A stretch of DNA of 64,000 bases, taken from NCBI RefSeq assembly GCF_010725885.1, contig NZ_AP022600.1, positions 3,224,001-3,288,000 on the forward strand, given 5' to 3'. Positions 8,888 to 24,731 of this stretch are shown piece after piece. Both the position numbers and the translations under genes were made by a program. The stretch comes from Mycolicibacterium tokaiense (GTDB lineage: Bacteria; Actinomycetota; Actinomycetes; Mycobacteriales; Mycobacteriaceae). Each line of letters opens with the position of its first letter. The first letter of the stretch is position 1. The notes under the pieces were generated by a model. That model was not told the DNA's origin. It worked only from the letters and a program-made list of their open reading frames with translations, and did no database searches.

Positions 8888-8903
8888 ATTGCGCATGCGC
8901 GAT
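8888..8903. promoter_or_regulatory. palindrome upstream of nsrR-hmp (candidate operator)
   Basis: A perfect 10-bp palindrome GCGCATGCGC (8891-8900) extends to ATTGCGCATGCGCGAT with one mismatched pair. It lies 17-32 bp upstream of the nsrR start codon, where an autoregulatory NsrR operator would be expected. It does not resemble the AT-rich Streptomyces NsrR site, so the assignment is tentative. Confidence 0.4.
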
Positions 8904-8966
8904 GCGACTTTTTAGGTTGTGGGTTCAAACACCCCGCGACGTGCGGTTTTTAGACCAGGGAAATCG

Positions 8967-9311
8967 CTATTGGCCGACGGCTTCACGGTGCGCGGGACTG
9001 CCCTCGCGATAGAACAGGTACCCGCCGTGGTGCAGGACGTCGCCGTCGAAGGTCCCGTCCGCGGTGAACCCGGTGTCGTCGACATAGTCGATCTGGTTGC
9101 CCGACACGGTGTAGGAACCGGTGTAGGCACTCTGGCGGCTGCCGCGGGCCTCGTCGTAGCGGCCGTCGGCGCGCAGTTCCTGGCGGATGTGACCGTCGGC
9201 GGTGACCCACATCCCGATGTAGGGATGCTCCGCCGCTGAATCCGCTTGTCCGGCAGGCGCGCACGCGGCCAGGGTGACCATCGTCAGCAGCATCAGCATG
9301 ACTTTGCTCAT
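8967..9311 (-). CDS. Atu4866-like lipoprotein
   Basis: A 114-aa predicted lipoprotein: short hydrophobic signal with lipobox LAAC (Cys17 would carry the lipid), then a domain of about 85 residues containing IGMWVTADGHIRQEL, YTGSYTVSGNQIDYVDDTGFTADG and HHGGYLFYRE. This matches the small Atu4866 beta-barrel family as I know it (also fused to enzymes in other bacteria). Its molecular function is not established. It stands upstream of nsrR on the same strand, with 95 bp between them. Confidence 0.75.
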   Translation of the reverse strand: MSKVMLMLLTMVTLAACAPAGQADSAAEHPYIGMWVTADGHIRQELRADGRYDEARGSRQSAYTGSYTVSGNQIDYVDDTGFTADGTFDGDVLHHGGYLFYREGSPAHREAVGQ

Positions 9312-9360
9312 ACCGCCCGACGGTATCCGCGCCGGAAGAGGCCGGGCACGGTGCAGCTCT

Positions 9361-9381
9361 CCTGGGTGCGCTGCACCCAGG
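9361..9381 (-). terminator. 9-bp GC-rich hairpin after the DJ-1/PfpI gene
   Basis: CCTGGGTGC and GCACCCAGG form a perfect 9-bp stem with a 3-base loop, 6 bp past the stop of the reverse-strand gene at 9388. There is no T-tract, so it would be a hairpin-only terminator of the kind proposed for mycobacteria. Confidence 0.45.
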
Positions 9382-9387
9382 CTGCGC

Positions 9388-10095
9388 TCAGTCGACCGAC
9401 TTCGGCCCGAGCCGTGCGGCGGCGCGGCGGACCACCGGCTCGCGCCTGCGCCAGGCGTCGGCGCGGATGGCCTCGACCACCGCCGGGTCGGTGTCCGCGC
9501 CGGACGGGGACCCCGCCCGCATCGGCGGCTGCGGATCGTATTCGAGCGCCAGCTGGATCTTGGCGGCCTCGGCAGGGCCGGCCAACTCAGCGGCCACGGT
9601 CAGGGCGAAATCGATCCCGCTGGTGACACCACCGCCGGTGAAGACGTTGCCGTCGCGCACCACGCGCTCATGGACCGGTTGGACGCCCAGGATGTCCAGC
9701 ATCGGATGTGACGCCCAGTGCGTGGTGGCACGGCGCCCGGTGAGCAGTCCCGCCGCGGCCAGGACAAAGGCCCCGGTGCACACACTCGTCACGTAGCGGG
9801 CATCGGCGGCCTGGCGTCGTACGAAATCCAGCGCCACTTCGTCGTCGAGCAGTTCGAAGGCACCCTGGCCGCCGGGCACCATCACGATGTCGGCCTGGGG
9901 GGCGTCGTCGAAGGTGGTGGTGGGCATGATCGAGAATCCCGCGTCACTGGGCACCGGATCGAGGGTGTGCCAGGCCAGTTCGATCCGGGCGCCGGGCAGC
10001 CGGGAGAACACCTGAACCGGTCCGGTCAGATCCAGCTGCGTGATGTCGGGGAAGAGCAGGGCCACGAACGTCGTCGTCGGGGTGTCAGTGGACAT
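9388..10095 (-). CDS. DJ-1/PfpI family protein, isonitrile hydratase-like
   Basis: A 235-aa class I glutamine-amidotransferase-like protein. The nucleophile elbow SVCTGAFVLAAAGLL places the reactive Cys at residue 106, followed by GRRATTHW; these are the features of the isocyanide hydratase branch, which adds water to isonitriles to give N-formamides. It could equally be a regulatory or stress DJ-1 protein, since family assignment does not fix the substrate. No AraC-type DNA-binding domain is fused. ATG 10095 is 28 bp from the stop of the upstream same-strand gene for indolepyruvate oxidoreductase, so co-transcription is likely. Confidence 0.8.
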   Translation of the reverse strand: MSTDTPTTTFVALLFPDITQLDLTGPVQVFSRLPGARIELAWHTLDPVPSDAGFSIMPTTTFDDAPQADIVMVPGGQGAFELLDDEVALDFVRRQAADARYVTSVCTGAFVLAAAGLLTGRRATTHWASHPMLDILGVQPVHERVVRDGNVFTGGGVTSGIDFALTVAAELAGPAEAAKIQLALEYDPQPPMRAGSPSGADTDPAVVEAIRADAWRRREPVVRRAAARLGPKSVD

Positions 10096-10123
10096 GGTTC
10101 TCAGTCAACACCACGGCGGCGGC

Positions 10124-13100
10124 TCAGAACGGTGTGCCGCTGACCCCCAGCGCCTGCAGCCTGCTCCGGTAGGTATCGACACTGCGCAGCTTGACGTCCT
10201 CGTAACCGCGCACCAGGTCGGCGGCCTCGGCCAGCGCGACGGCACGGTCGCGGGTCTCGGCGCTCAGCCCTGCCGTGGCGTCCGCGATCATTCCGCGGTA
10301 GTGCGCCAGCAGCGTGCGCTCCAGGCGACGCATGGCGGTGTGCCCGAACGGGTCCAAAGGTGTTCCGCGCAGCCGCTTTCCATGCTTGAGCAGTCGCAGT
10401 GCGGCGTGCGTGCCGGGGCGCAGGCCGATCTTGCGGTCGCGGCCGAGCGCTTTGAGCGTGGGCGGGTGCAGCTTGTAGGTGAGGTTCTCTGCGCCGGGGA
10501 CCGCGGCGCGCACCTGGTCCAGGAAGGCCGGTTCGGTCAGCAACCGCGCGACTTCGTACTCGTCCTTGTAAGCGGTCAGCTTGAACAGACCCCGGGCGAC
10601 CGCGGCGCTGTAGGCGCTGTCCTCACCCAGGGCGCGCTCGGCACGCCACGCATCGGCCACCACCCGGATGTAGTCGGCGGCCACCGCGGCGCTCTGGAAC
10701 GCGACGAGCTCGGCGGCGCGACGACGGACCAGGTCCGCGGTCTGGCCGGTGAACCCGGTGCCGCGCAGCAACGGGTGGTCGGCGGCCAGGGTCGGCGGCG
10801 TGACAGTGGGGGCCGTGGTGGCCGCCGCGAACGCCGCCGGGTCGGCCACCGCGACGCGGCCCCACTGGAAGGCCGCCTGGTTGGCCGCCACCGCGGCGCC
10901 GTTGAACGTGATGGCGTCCAGGATCGCCGACTCCGGAATAGGCAGCGCCCCACGCTGATACGCGGCCCCCACCAACAGGAAGTTGGCGGTGGTGGTGTTG
11001 CCGAACAGTGCCTCCGCGGCGGCCAGCGCGTCCATCGTGAGGGTGCTGCGGGACACCGACTGCAGGCGGTCGAGCAGCTCGGCGGTGGACGGGTAACTGG
11101 TGGCGGCGTCATACACCATGGCGCCCGTCGGCGTCTGGCTGGTGGACGCGACGACGCTGGTGCGATCGGCCGAGGCCAGCGCCAGGTTCTTGGCGTCGGC
11201 AGCGGCCAGCAGGTCGAACGCCAGCACGCAGTCCGCGGAGCCTGGGCTGACCCGGTTCGAGGTGGGGGAGGGGGTGCGCCCGATCCGCAGATGGGAGGTC
11301 ACCGGACCCGCCTTCTGGCTCAGCCCGGTCTGATCAAGACCCTGCACGTGCAGTCCGGCCCGCAGCGCGGCGGTGCCCAGCACCTGGTTGACCGTGACGA
11401 TCCCGGTGCCGCCGATGCCGGCCAGGAACACGTTGAAAGGTTGCTCCACCGAAGGCAATTCAGGCTCGGCGACCTTCGGCGGCGTGGTAGTGGTGCGGGT
11501 CGAGGCCACCGGCCGCTCCGGCATCTCGACGGTCACGAAGGACGGGCACTCACCGTCGAGGCAGCTGTAGTCGGTGTTGCAGCCGGTCTGATCGATGCGG
11601 GTCTTGCGGCCGAACTCGGTGTCCACCGGCTGCACGGACAGGCAGTTGGACTTCACGCCGCAGTCACCGCAGCCTTCGCAGACCGCCTCGTTGATCACCA
11701 CGCGGGTGCGGCGCACCGGCAGCTGGCCGCGCTTGCGCTTGCGGCGTGCGTCCGCGGCGCACTGCTGGTCGTAGATCAGCACGGTGACGCCGGGGACGTC
11801 GCGCAGCAGTCGTTGCGCCTCGTCGAGCCGGTCGCGGTGCCACACCACGGCGCCCTCGGCCAGCCGCGCCCCCCGGTGCCGTTCGGGCTCGTCGGCGCAG
11901 ACGATGACCTTGGCGACCCCCTCGGCGGCCAGTTTGTGGGTGAGCTCGGGAACCGACAGGCCCCCCTGCGCGTCCTGGGCGCCGGTCATGGCGACCGCGC
12001 CGTTGAAGAGCAGCTTGTAGGTGATGTTCACCCCGGCGGCCACGCAGGCCTGCAGCGCGAGCTGACCGGAATGGAAGTAGGTGCCGTCGCCGATGTTCTG
12101 GAAGATGTGCCCGACGTCGGTGAACGGTGCCTGGCCGATCCACTGCGCACCCTCGCCGCCCATCTGCGTCAGCCCGGTGACGTGTGAGTCGGCGCGCTCC
12201 GAGAGTGTCACCAGGGTGTGGCAGCCGATGCCCCCACCGGCCAGCGAACCGGCAGGCACGGCGGTGGAGCGGTTGTGCGGGCAGCCCGAGCAGAAGTAGG
12301 GCGTGCGTTTGGCCGGCAGCACCGTCAGTGGGATCGGGGCCCGCGCCGGGGCCGGCAGGTCGACGAGCCCGCTCAGTGCCCGGCGCAGCACCGGGGCCAG
12401 GCGTGCGGCGGTCAGCTCGCCGTCCGCGGGTACCAGGGGCCTGCCCTCGGCGTCCCGTTTGCCGAGCACCGCGGGCGCCGCGGCGAGGCCGTAGAGCGCT
12501 TCCTTGACCTGCCCCTCGACGAAACTCACCTTGTCCTCGACCACCAACACCGAGGGGACCCCGCGGGCGAGCTCACCGATCTTGCTGTCGCTCAACGGGT
12601 AGGGCATGCCGACCCGCAGGATCCGGATGCCTGCCTGCAGCAGCCGGCCCTCGTCGAGGCCGAGGTCGGCCAGCGCGCCCCGCACCGCGTCGTAGGCGGT
12701 ACCCACCGCGACGATGCCCAGCCGGGCGTGCGGCGGGTCCACCTCGATGCGGTCCAGCTCGTTGGCTTCGGCGAACGCCCGCACCATCGCCCACCGCGGG
12801 CCGTACAGGTCGGCCTCGGCGAGCACACTGTCGGGCGGCGAGGCCATCACACGCTGCCGGTAGGTCCAGGGCGACCCCTGCCACTGCAGTGAAGGAACGT
12901 TGATGGACAGGGCGCTGACGTCGGTGTCGAAGGTCCACAGCCCGTCGGCCACATCGGCCACCATCTTCATCGCGACCGGGCACCCCGACGCCCGCGACAG
13001 CGCAATCGCGTGCAGTCCGAAGCGGACAACCTCCTCGGCATTGCGGGGAAACACGATCGGGATGTTCAGCGCGGCCAGGGAGCGCTCGCTGGCAGCCGGA

Positions 13101-13591
13101 ACCGTCGACGACTTGGCAGCCGGGTCATCGCCGACGACGGCGAGCACCCCGCCCTTCGGGTGGATGCCGTAGGTGGTCATATGGCGCATGGCGTCCCCGG
13201 CACGGTCCAATCCGGGCCCCTTGCCGTACCAGACCCCCACGATCCCGTCATGGGTTCTGGTGCCTGCCGGCAGCTCCGACTGGCTGCCCCACACCGACGT
13301 CGCGGCCAGTTCCTCGTTGAGGCCGGGAACCAGGCGGACGTCGTGATCGGTGGCCAGCCATCCGAGGCCGGCAAGCAGGGTGTCCAGACCGGCCAGCGGG
13401 CTGCCCTGGTAGCCCGAGACGAAGGTGGCCGACCGCTGGCCGGCGCGGCCGTCGCGCAGGTGCTGCTCGACGAGCAGGCGGGCGATGGCCTGTACCCCGG
13501 TCAGCAGCACCGGGCCCGAGTCGGCGCGGAAGCGGTCGTCCGGGTCGGCCGGCGCCGCGGGTGCGATCTGGATCTCGTCGACAGTGCTCAT
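10124..13591 (-). CDS. indolepyruvate ferredoxin oxidoreductase, fused subunits
   Basis: A 1155-aa fusion enzyme that would decarboxylate aryl or branched 2-oxoacids to acyl-CoA with ferredoxin as electron acceptor. Order of parts: N-terminal 2-oxoacid oxidoreductase alpha-type domain, a TPP-binding region with CSGCPHNRST and GDGTYFHSGQLAL, a ferredoxin-like Cys cluster (CEGCGDCGVKSNC), the gamma domain beginning AGIGGTGIVTVNQVLG, and a C-terminal DUF6537-like region. ATG 13591 is preceded at 6 bases by AAGGGG; ATG 13594 is adjacent, and 13621 is less likely. It is divergent from an AsnC-type regulator, suggesting control by an amino acid, and is followed by the DJ-1/PfpI gene. Confidence 0.92.
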   Translation of the reverse strand: MSTVDEIQIAPAAPADPDDRFRADSGPVLLTGVQAIARLLVEQHLRDGRAGQRSATFVSGYQGSPLAGLDTLLAGLGWLATDHDVRLVPGLNEELAATSVWGSQSELPAGTRTHDGIVGVWYGKGPGLDRAGDAMRHMTTYGIHPKGGVLAVVGDDPAAKSSTVPAASERSLAALNIPIVFPRNAEEVVRFGLHAIALSRASGCPVAMKMVADVADGLWTFDTDVSALSINVPSLQWQGSPWTYRQRVMASPPDSVLAEADLYGPRWAMVRAFAEANELDRIEVDPPHARLGIVAVGTAYDAVRGALADLGLDEGRLLQAGIRILRVGMPYPLSDSKIGELARGVPSVLVVEDKVSFVEGQVKEALYGLAAAPAVLGKRDAEGRPLVPADGELTAARLAPVLRRALSGLVDLPAPARAPIPLTVLPAKRTPYFCSGCPHNRSTAVPAGSLAGGGIGCHTLVTLSERADSHVTGLTQMGGEGAQWIGQAPFTDVGHIFQNIGDGTYFHSGQLALQACVAAGVNITYKLLFNGAVAMTGAQDAQGGLSVPELTHKLAAEGVAKVIVCADEPERHRGARLAEGAVVWHRDRLDEAQRLLRDVPGVTVLIYDQQCAADARRKRKRGQLPVRRTRVVINEAVCEGCGDCGVKSNCLSVQPVDTEFGRKTRIDQTGCNTDYSCLDGECPSFVTVEMPERPVASTRTTTTPPKVAEPELPSVEQPFNVFLAGIGGTGIVTVNQVLGTAALRAGLHVQGLDQTGLSQKAGPVTSHLRIGRTPSPTSNRVSPGSADCVLAFDLLAAADAKNLALASADRTSVVASTSQTPTGAMVYDAATSYPSTAELLDRLQSVSRSTLTMDALAAAEALFGNTTTANFLLVGAAYQRGALPIPESAILDAITFNGAAVAANQAAFQWGRVAVADPAAFAAATTAPTVTPPTLAADHPLLRGTGFTGQTADLVRRRAAELVAFQSAAVAADYIRVVADAWRAERALGEDSAYSAAVARGLFKLTAYKDEYEVARLLTEPAFLDQVRAAVPGAENLTYKLHPPTLKALGRDRKIGLRPGTHAALRLLKHGKRLRGTPLDPFGHTAMRRLERTLLAHYRGMIADATAGLSAETRDRAVALAEAADLVRGYEDVKLRSVDTYRSRLQALGVSGTPF

Positions 13592-13707
13592 CATGTTCCC
13601 CTTGCATCCGGGGCAGCGCACAGCTGCAAATCCTGATACTCAAAGACTCGTCCGATGCGCGATGACGTTCAACTATCCGGCCGATAACTAGTCATACTGA
13701 TCAGATG

Positions 13708-13721
13708 GTGATGACCATCAC
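13708..13721. promoter_or_regulatory. palindrome between the oxidoreductase and AsnC genes
   Basis: GTGATG-AC-CATCAC is a perfect inverted repeat lying 18 bp before the AsnC-type regulator start. A symmetric site in a divergent intergenic region beside an Lrp/AsnC gene is a good candidate for its own operator. Confidence 0.4.
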
Positions 13722-13738
13722 GTTACGAGGTGACCGCA

Positions 13739-14245
13739 ATGCTCAGCATTGACCGGCTCGACGCGAAGCTGCTGGCGGCGCTCACCGACGACGCCCGGGT
13801 GGGCATCGGAGAACTGGCCTCCATGCTCGGCATCGCGCGCAACACCGTGCAGGCCCGGTTGCGCCGCCTGACCGAGACCAAGGTGCTGCGCGGATACCGG
13901 CCTGACATCGATCTGGCGGCGGTGGGAATCGCCGTCCAGGCCTTCGTCGCACTGGAGGTCCGGCAGAACGAGCTGAGCGCGATCGCCCGGATGCTCGGCG
14001 ATTTTCCCGAGGTGCTCGAGGTGCACGCGACCACCGGCCGGGAGGATCTGCTGGTCCGGGTGGCCACCTCCAGCCAGGCCGACCTGCAGCGCCTGGTCGA
14101 GGACATCGTGTCCCTGGGCGGGGTGATGCACTCGTCGACCACGTTGGCCCTGACCACCCCGTTGCCCTACCGCGTACAGCCGCTGTTGGAGGCCATGACC
14201 GAGCGGGCGGGATGGGGGCGCGCGACACCGGCGCCCGAGATCTGA
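13739..14245 (+). CDS. Lrp/AsnC family transcriptional regulator
   Basis: A 168-aa feast/famine regulator. The N-terminal helix-turn-helix (IDRLDAKLLAALTDDARVGI ... ASMLGIARNTVQARL) is followed by the alpha-beta ligand-binding (RAM) domain. Members form octamers whose DNA binding is changed by amino acids. ATG 13739 has GAGG 8 bases upstream; the GTG at 13730 is the longer alternative. Being divergent from indolepyruvate ferredoxin oxidoreductase, it probably controls aromatic or branched amino-acid breakdown. Its stop faces the stop of the next gene across 6 bp. Confidence 0.9.
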   Translation: MLSIDRLDAKLLAALTDDARVGIGELASMLGIARNTVQARLRRLTETKVLRGYRPDIDLAAVGIAVQAFVALEVRQNELSAIARMLGDFPEVLEVHATTGREDLLVRVATSSQADLQRLVEDIVSLGGVMHSSTTLALTTPLPYRVQPLLEAMTERAGWGRATPAPEI

Positions 14246-14251
14246 GCGGGG

Positions 14252-14578
14252 TCAGACCGCCCGGGTGAACCAGGTGCGCAGGGTGCCGAGGTCCACCAGC
14301 TCGGTGAAGCGCTGTAGCACCGGAGTGAAGGACGGGTCGTCGTCGCGCACCGATTCCCAGGCCGCCCAGTCACGGACCCGGAGCACCTCCACGACGTCGG
14401 CAGCGCCGCCGTCGGGCGCCGAGGTGACGTGGTAGACCTCGAAGGACACCACCTGCGCGCAGGACCGGCAGGCCGGTTGATCGAGTTCGAGGGAGAAGCG
14501 CTGGAAGTCGGCCCACGGCACACCGGGGCGCAGCGCGAACATCGTGACGGCCACCAGGTCGTGGTCGGAAGCACCCAT
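14252..14578 (-). CDS. REDY/HapK-like small protein
   Basis: A 108-aa cytoplasmic protein. The opening (ATG at 14578, then DLVAVTMFALRPGVPWADF) and the later EVYHVTSAPDG resemble the REDY-like HapK family, a dimeric alpha-beta barrel group found near prodiginine and other secondary pathways and of unclear chemistry. Two cysteines (ACRSC) lie near residue 36. An upstream in-frame start at 14767 would run far into the rpoB upstream region and is not supported by conservation. It stands alone between the AsnC regulator and the rpoB promoter region. Confidence 0.65.
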   Translation of the reverse strand: MGASDHDLVAVTMFALRPGVPWADFQRFSLELDQPACRSCAQVVSFEVYHVTSAPDGGAADVVEVLRVRDWAAWESVRDDDPSFTPVLQRFTELVDLGTLRTWFTRAV

Positions 14579-18548
<3,970 letters not shown>

Positions 18549-18559
18549 TATTTATCTAG

Positions 18560-22531
<3,972 letters not shown>

Positions 22532-22616
22532 TTCGGCGACCGATGTGGGGTGAGGAACGAGCCCCGCTGAGGAGCCGGACAATGAGGCGATAGTCCCCGC
22601 TATCGGCGCACGAGAG

Positions 22617-22645
22617 AAAGCCCCCGCTTCGGCGGGGGCTTTTTC
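22617..22645 (+). terminator. Rho-independent terminator after rpoC
   Basis: AGCCCCCGC and GCGGGGGCT form a 9-bp stem around the tetraloop TTCG, followed by TTTTTCG. It begins about 86 bp after the rpoC stop. Confidence 0.9.
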
Positions 22646-22702
22646 GTTGCCTTCTGGGGCCCGGGGCTTGGGGCTCGGCGCTCGCGACGGGCGGCGCTCG
22701 CG

Positions 22703-22758
22703 ACATGTGTGCGGTTTACTGCGGGACACGCCGCTGGGGCTGAGTACCGCACACATGT
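22703..22758 (+). repeat. 56-bp intergenic repeat, copy 1
   Basis: Begins ACATGTGTGCGGTTTACTGC, continues GGGACACGCCGCTGGGGCTG, and ends AGTACCGCACACATGT. The outer 10 bp are exact inverted repeats (ACATGTGTGC / GCACACATGT). The right end extends to the 14-bp palindrome GCACACATGTGTGC. Copy 2 follows 27 bp later in the same orientation. The surrounding 22532-22863 gap holds only the rpoC terminator and these two repeats. Confidence 0.9.
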
Positions 22759-22785
22759 GTGCGGGGGTGCGGGGGCTCGGGCGTG

Positions 22786-22841
22786 ACATGTGTGCGGTTT
22801 ACTGCGGGACACGCCGCTGCGGCTGAGTAGGGCACACATGT
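22786..22841 (+). repeat. 56-bp intergenic repeat, copy 2
   Basis: Same length and ends as copy 1, differing at three positions in the right half (CTGCGGCTGAGTAGGG). The right end stops at ACATGT followed by CG, so the extended 14-bp palindrome is missing here. It ends 22 bp before the start of the TetR regulator. Confidence 0.9.
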
Positions 22842-22863
22842 CGATTCACCTGAGGGGCAATTC

Positions 22864-23478
22864 ATGGCAGCACAGCCAGACCCGGCGCCGGCGCGCGCCC
22901 GGCCGCGTGCGGGCGCCCGGCAGGCGAAGCTGAGCCGCGACATCATCGTCAACGCCGCACTGAACTTCCTGGACCGCGAGGGCTGGGACGCCCTGACCAT
23001 CAACGCGCTGGCCAACCACCTCGGCACCAAGGGGCCATCGCTCTACAACCACGTCCACAGTCTCGACGACCTGCGCCGCACGGTCCGGATGCGGGTGATC
23101 GGCGACATCATCGGCATGCTCAACACCGTCGGCGAGGGCCGGGTCCGTGAAGACGCCGTGCTGGTGATGGCCGGGGCCTACCGCAGCTACGCCCACCACC
23201 ATCCCGGGCGGTACTCGGCGTTCACCCGGATGCCGTTCGGCGGCGACGACCCCGAGTACTCCGCGGCCACCAAGGAGGCGGCCGGGCCCGTCATCAATGT
23301 GCTGATGTCGTACGGTCTGGAGGGGGAGGACGCGTACTACGCGGCGCTGGAGTTCTGGTCGGCGTTGCACGGGTTCGTCCTGCTGGAGATGACGGGCGTG
23401 ATGGACGACATCGACACCGACGCGGTGTTCTCGGACATGGTGTTACGGCTGACCACGGGACTGGAACGGCGAAGCTGA
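22864..23478 (+). CDS. TetR/AcrR family regulator with WHG domain
   Basis: A 204-aa repressor-type regulator. An Ala/Pro/Arg-rich tail of about 20 residues precedes a TetR helix-turn-helix (SRDIIVNAALNFLDREGWDA ... NALANHLGTKGPSLYNHV). The C-terminal ligand domain carries the WSALHGF signature of the WHG/TetR_C_33 type. Ligand and targets are unknown. ATG 22864 follows GAGGGG. It lies alone between rpoC and the str operon, and repeat copy 2 ends just upstream, so the repeat could affect its expression. No divergent partner gene is present. Confidence 0.88.
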   Translation: MAAQPDPAPARARPRAGARQAKLSRDIIVNAALNFLDREGWDALTINALANHLGTKGPSLYNHVHSLDDLRRTVRMRVIGDIIGMLNTVGEGRVREDAVLVMAGAYRSYAHHHPGRYSAFTRMPFGGDDPEYSAATKEAAGPVINVLMSYGLEGEDAYYAALEFWSALHGFVLLEMTGVMDDIDTDAVFSDMVLRLTTGLERRS

Positions 23479-23806
23479 AAACGCGGGTAGGTTTGACCTG
23501 CGTAAGCGCTCCGGCAGCGGTTTTGTCGCCATGGCTGCCCCTGGTATCGTGGTAGCTCGTGCCTGGCCCAGATGGGCGCACGCGGCCGCTTCGACGGTAG
23601 GTGTGCGCGCACGCCGGGCCAATTCGCATGTCTACAGGCATCGGGTGGTCGTGAGATCGTCCCAACGTGCCGGGCGCGTGCGACACGCCCGGTCGCGGGG
23701 TACGCGGATCGGGCAAAACTGCAGTACAGAGACTTGACAACAAGGCTGAGTAGCACTTCAGCAACGCAGAGACAGAGCAGCACAGCACTACAGAGGAAGC
23801 CGGTAA
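23479..23806 (+). promoter_or_regulatory. str operon promoter and leader
   Basis: This 328-bp stretch has no gene. TTGTCG (23523-23528), a 16-bp spacer and TATCGT (23545-23550) form a plausible promoter, giving a leader of about 250 nt before rpsL. The leader contains a hairpin with arms CCGGGCG (23670-23676) and CGCCCGG (23686-23692). A TTGACA at 23734 lacks a convincing -10 partner. AGAGGAAG precedes the rpsL ATG. Confidence 0.45.
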
Positions 23807-24181
23807 ATGCCAACCATTCAGCAGCTGGTCCGCAAGGGTCGCCGCGACAAGATCGCCAAGGTCAAGACCGCGGCTCTCAAGGGCAGCCCGCAGCGCCGCG
23901 GCGTGTGCACCCGCGTGTACACCACCACTCCGAAGAAGCCGAACTCGGCGCTTCGCAAGGTGGCGCGCGTGCGGCTGACCAGCGCGGTGGAGGTCACCGC
24001 CTACATCCCGGGTGAGGGCCACAACCTGCAGGAGCACTCGATGGTGCTGGTGCGCGGCGGCCGTGTGAAGGACCTCCCCGGTGTGCGCTACAAGATCATC
24101 CGCGGCTCGCTGGACACCCAGGGTGTCAAGAACCGCAAGCAGGCCCGCAGCCGTTACGGCGCGAAGAAGGAGAAGAGCTGA
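23807..24181 (+). CDS. rpsL: 30S ribosomal protein S12
   Basis: Encodes S12 (124 aa), which sits at the decoding centre and influences accuracy and streptomycin binding. The start [15 protein letters not shown] and the conserved [13 protein letters not shown] and [13 protein letters not shown] are diagnostic. Lys43 and Lys88, the usual streptomycin-resistance positions, are both wild type. It is the first gene of the str operon (rpsL-rpsG-fusA-tuf) and its stop overlaps the rpsG start as TGATG. Confidence 0.98.
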   Translation: MPTIQQLVRKGRRDKIAKVKTAALKGSPQRRGVCTRVYTTTPKKPNSALRKVARVRLTSAVEVTAYIPGEGHNLQEHSMVLVRGGRVKDLPGVRYKIIRGSLDTQGVKNRKQARSRYGAKKEKS

Positions 24182-24651
24182 TGCCGCGCAAGGGTCCCGC
24201 GCCGAAGCGCCCGCTGGTCAACGATCCCGTCTACGGGTCCCAGCTGGTCACCCAGCTGGTCAACAAGGTGCTGCTCGACGGGAAGAAATCCGTCGCCGAA
24301 CGCATTGTTTATGGTGCGCTCGAACAGGCTCGTGACAAGACCGGTACCGATCCGGTCGTCACCCTCAAGCGCGCTCTCGACAACGTCAAGCCCGCCCTCG
24401 AGGTGCGCAGCCGCCGCGTCGGTGGCGCCACCTACCAGGTCCCGGTCGAGGTCCGCCCCGACCGTTCGGTCACCCTGGCCCTGCGCTGGCTGGTCAGCTT
24501 CTCCAAGGCTCGCCGCGAGAAGACCATGGTCGAGCGGCTGGCCAACGAGATCCTCGACGCGAGCAACGGCCTCGGTGCCGCGGTGAAGCGTCGCGAGGAC
24601 ACCCACAAGATGGCCGAAGCGAACCGGGCCTTCGCGCACTACCGCTGGTGA
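24181..24651 (+). CDS. rpsG: 30S ribosomal protein S7
   Basis: Encodes S7 (156 aa), a primary 16S rRNA binding protein that organises the 30S head and lies near the E site. [12 protein letters not shown] at the start and [20 protein letters not shown] are typical. The ATG overlaps the rpsL stop by one base, so translation is probably coupled. In other bacteria S7 is the autoregulator of the str operon. fusA follows after 80 bp. Confidence 0.98.
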   Translation: MPRKGPAPKRPLVNDPVYGSQLVTQLVNKVLLDGKKSVAERIVYGALEQARDKTGTDPVVTLKRALDNVKPALEVRSRRVGGATYQVPVEVRPDRSVTLALRWLVSFSKARREKTMVERLANEILDASNGLGAAVKRREDTHKMAEANRAFAHYRW

Positions 24652-24731
24652 CTCGCTCCGGCGGGTCGGTGCTGACTGCCGGGCGCAACGGAAAACACCT
24701 CATTCAGTAAGCGAAAGTTGGGAATCTAGCC

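Noticed and set aside
10040..12187. 715-codon plus-strand frame opposite the indolepyruvate oxidoreductase
   Set aside because: Shadow of the real minus-strand gene, which has complete TPP, ferredoxin and gamma motifs.
22600..22839. Short minus-strand frames across the 56-bp repeats that give similar Cys/His-containing peptides
   Set aside because: The similarity follows from the DNA repeat itself; no ribosome-binding sites or signal features support translation.
22703..22841. Repeat pair as a CRISPR array
   Set aside because: Only two units per locus, with spacers of 17-27 bp, terminal inverted repeats and no cas genes.
23734..23739. TTGACA in the rpsL leader as the main promoter
   Set aside because: No acceptable -10 lies 16-19 bp downstream; the TTGTCG/TATCGT pair upstream is better.
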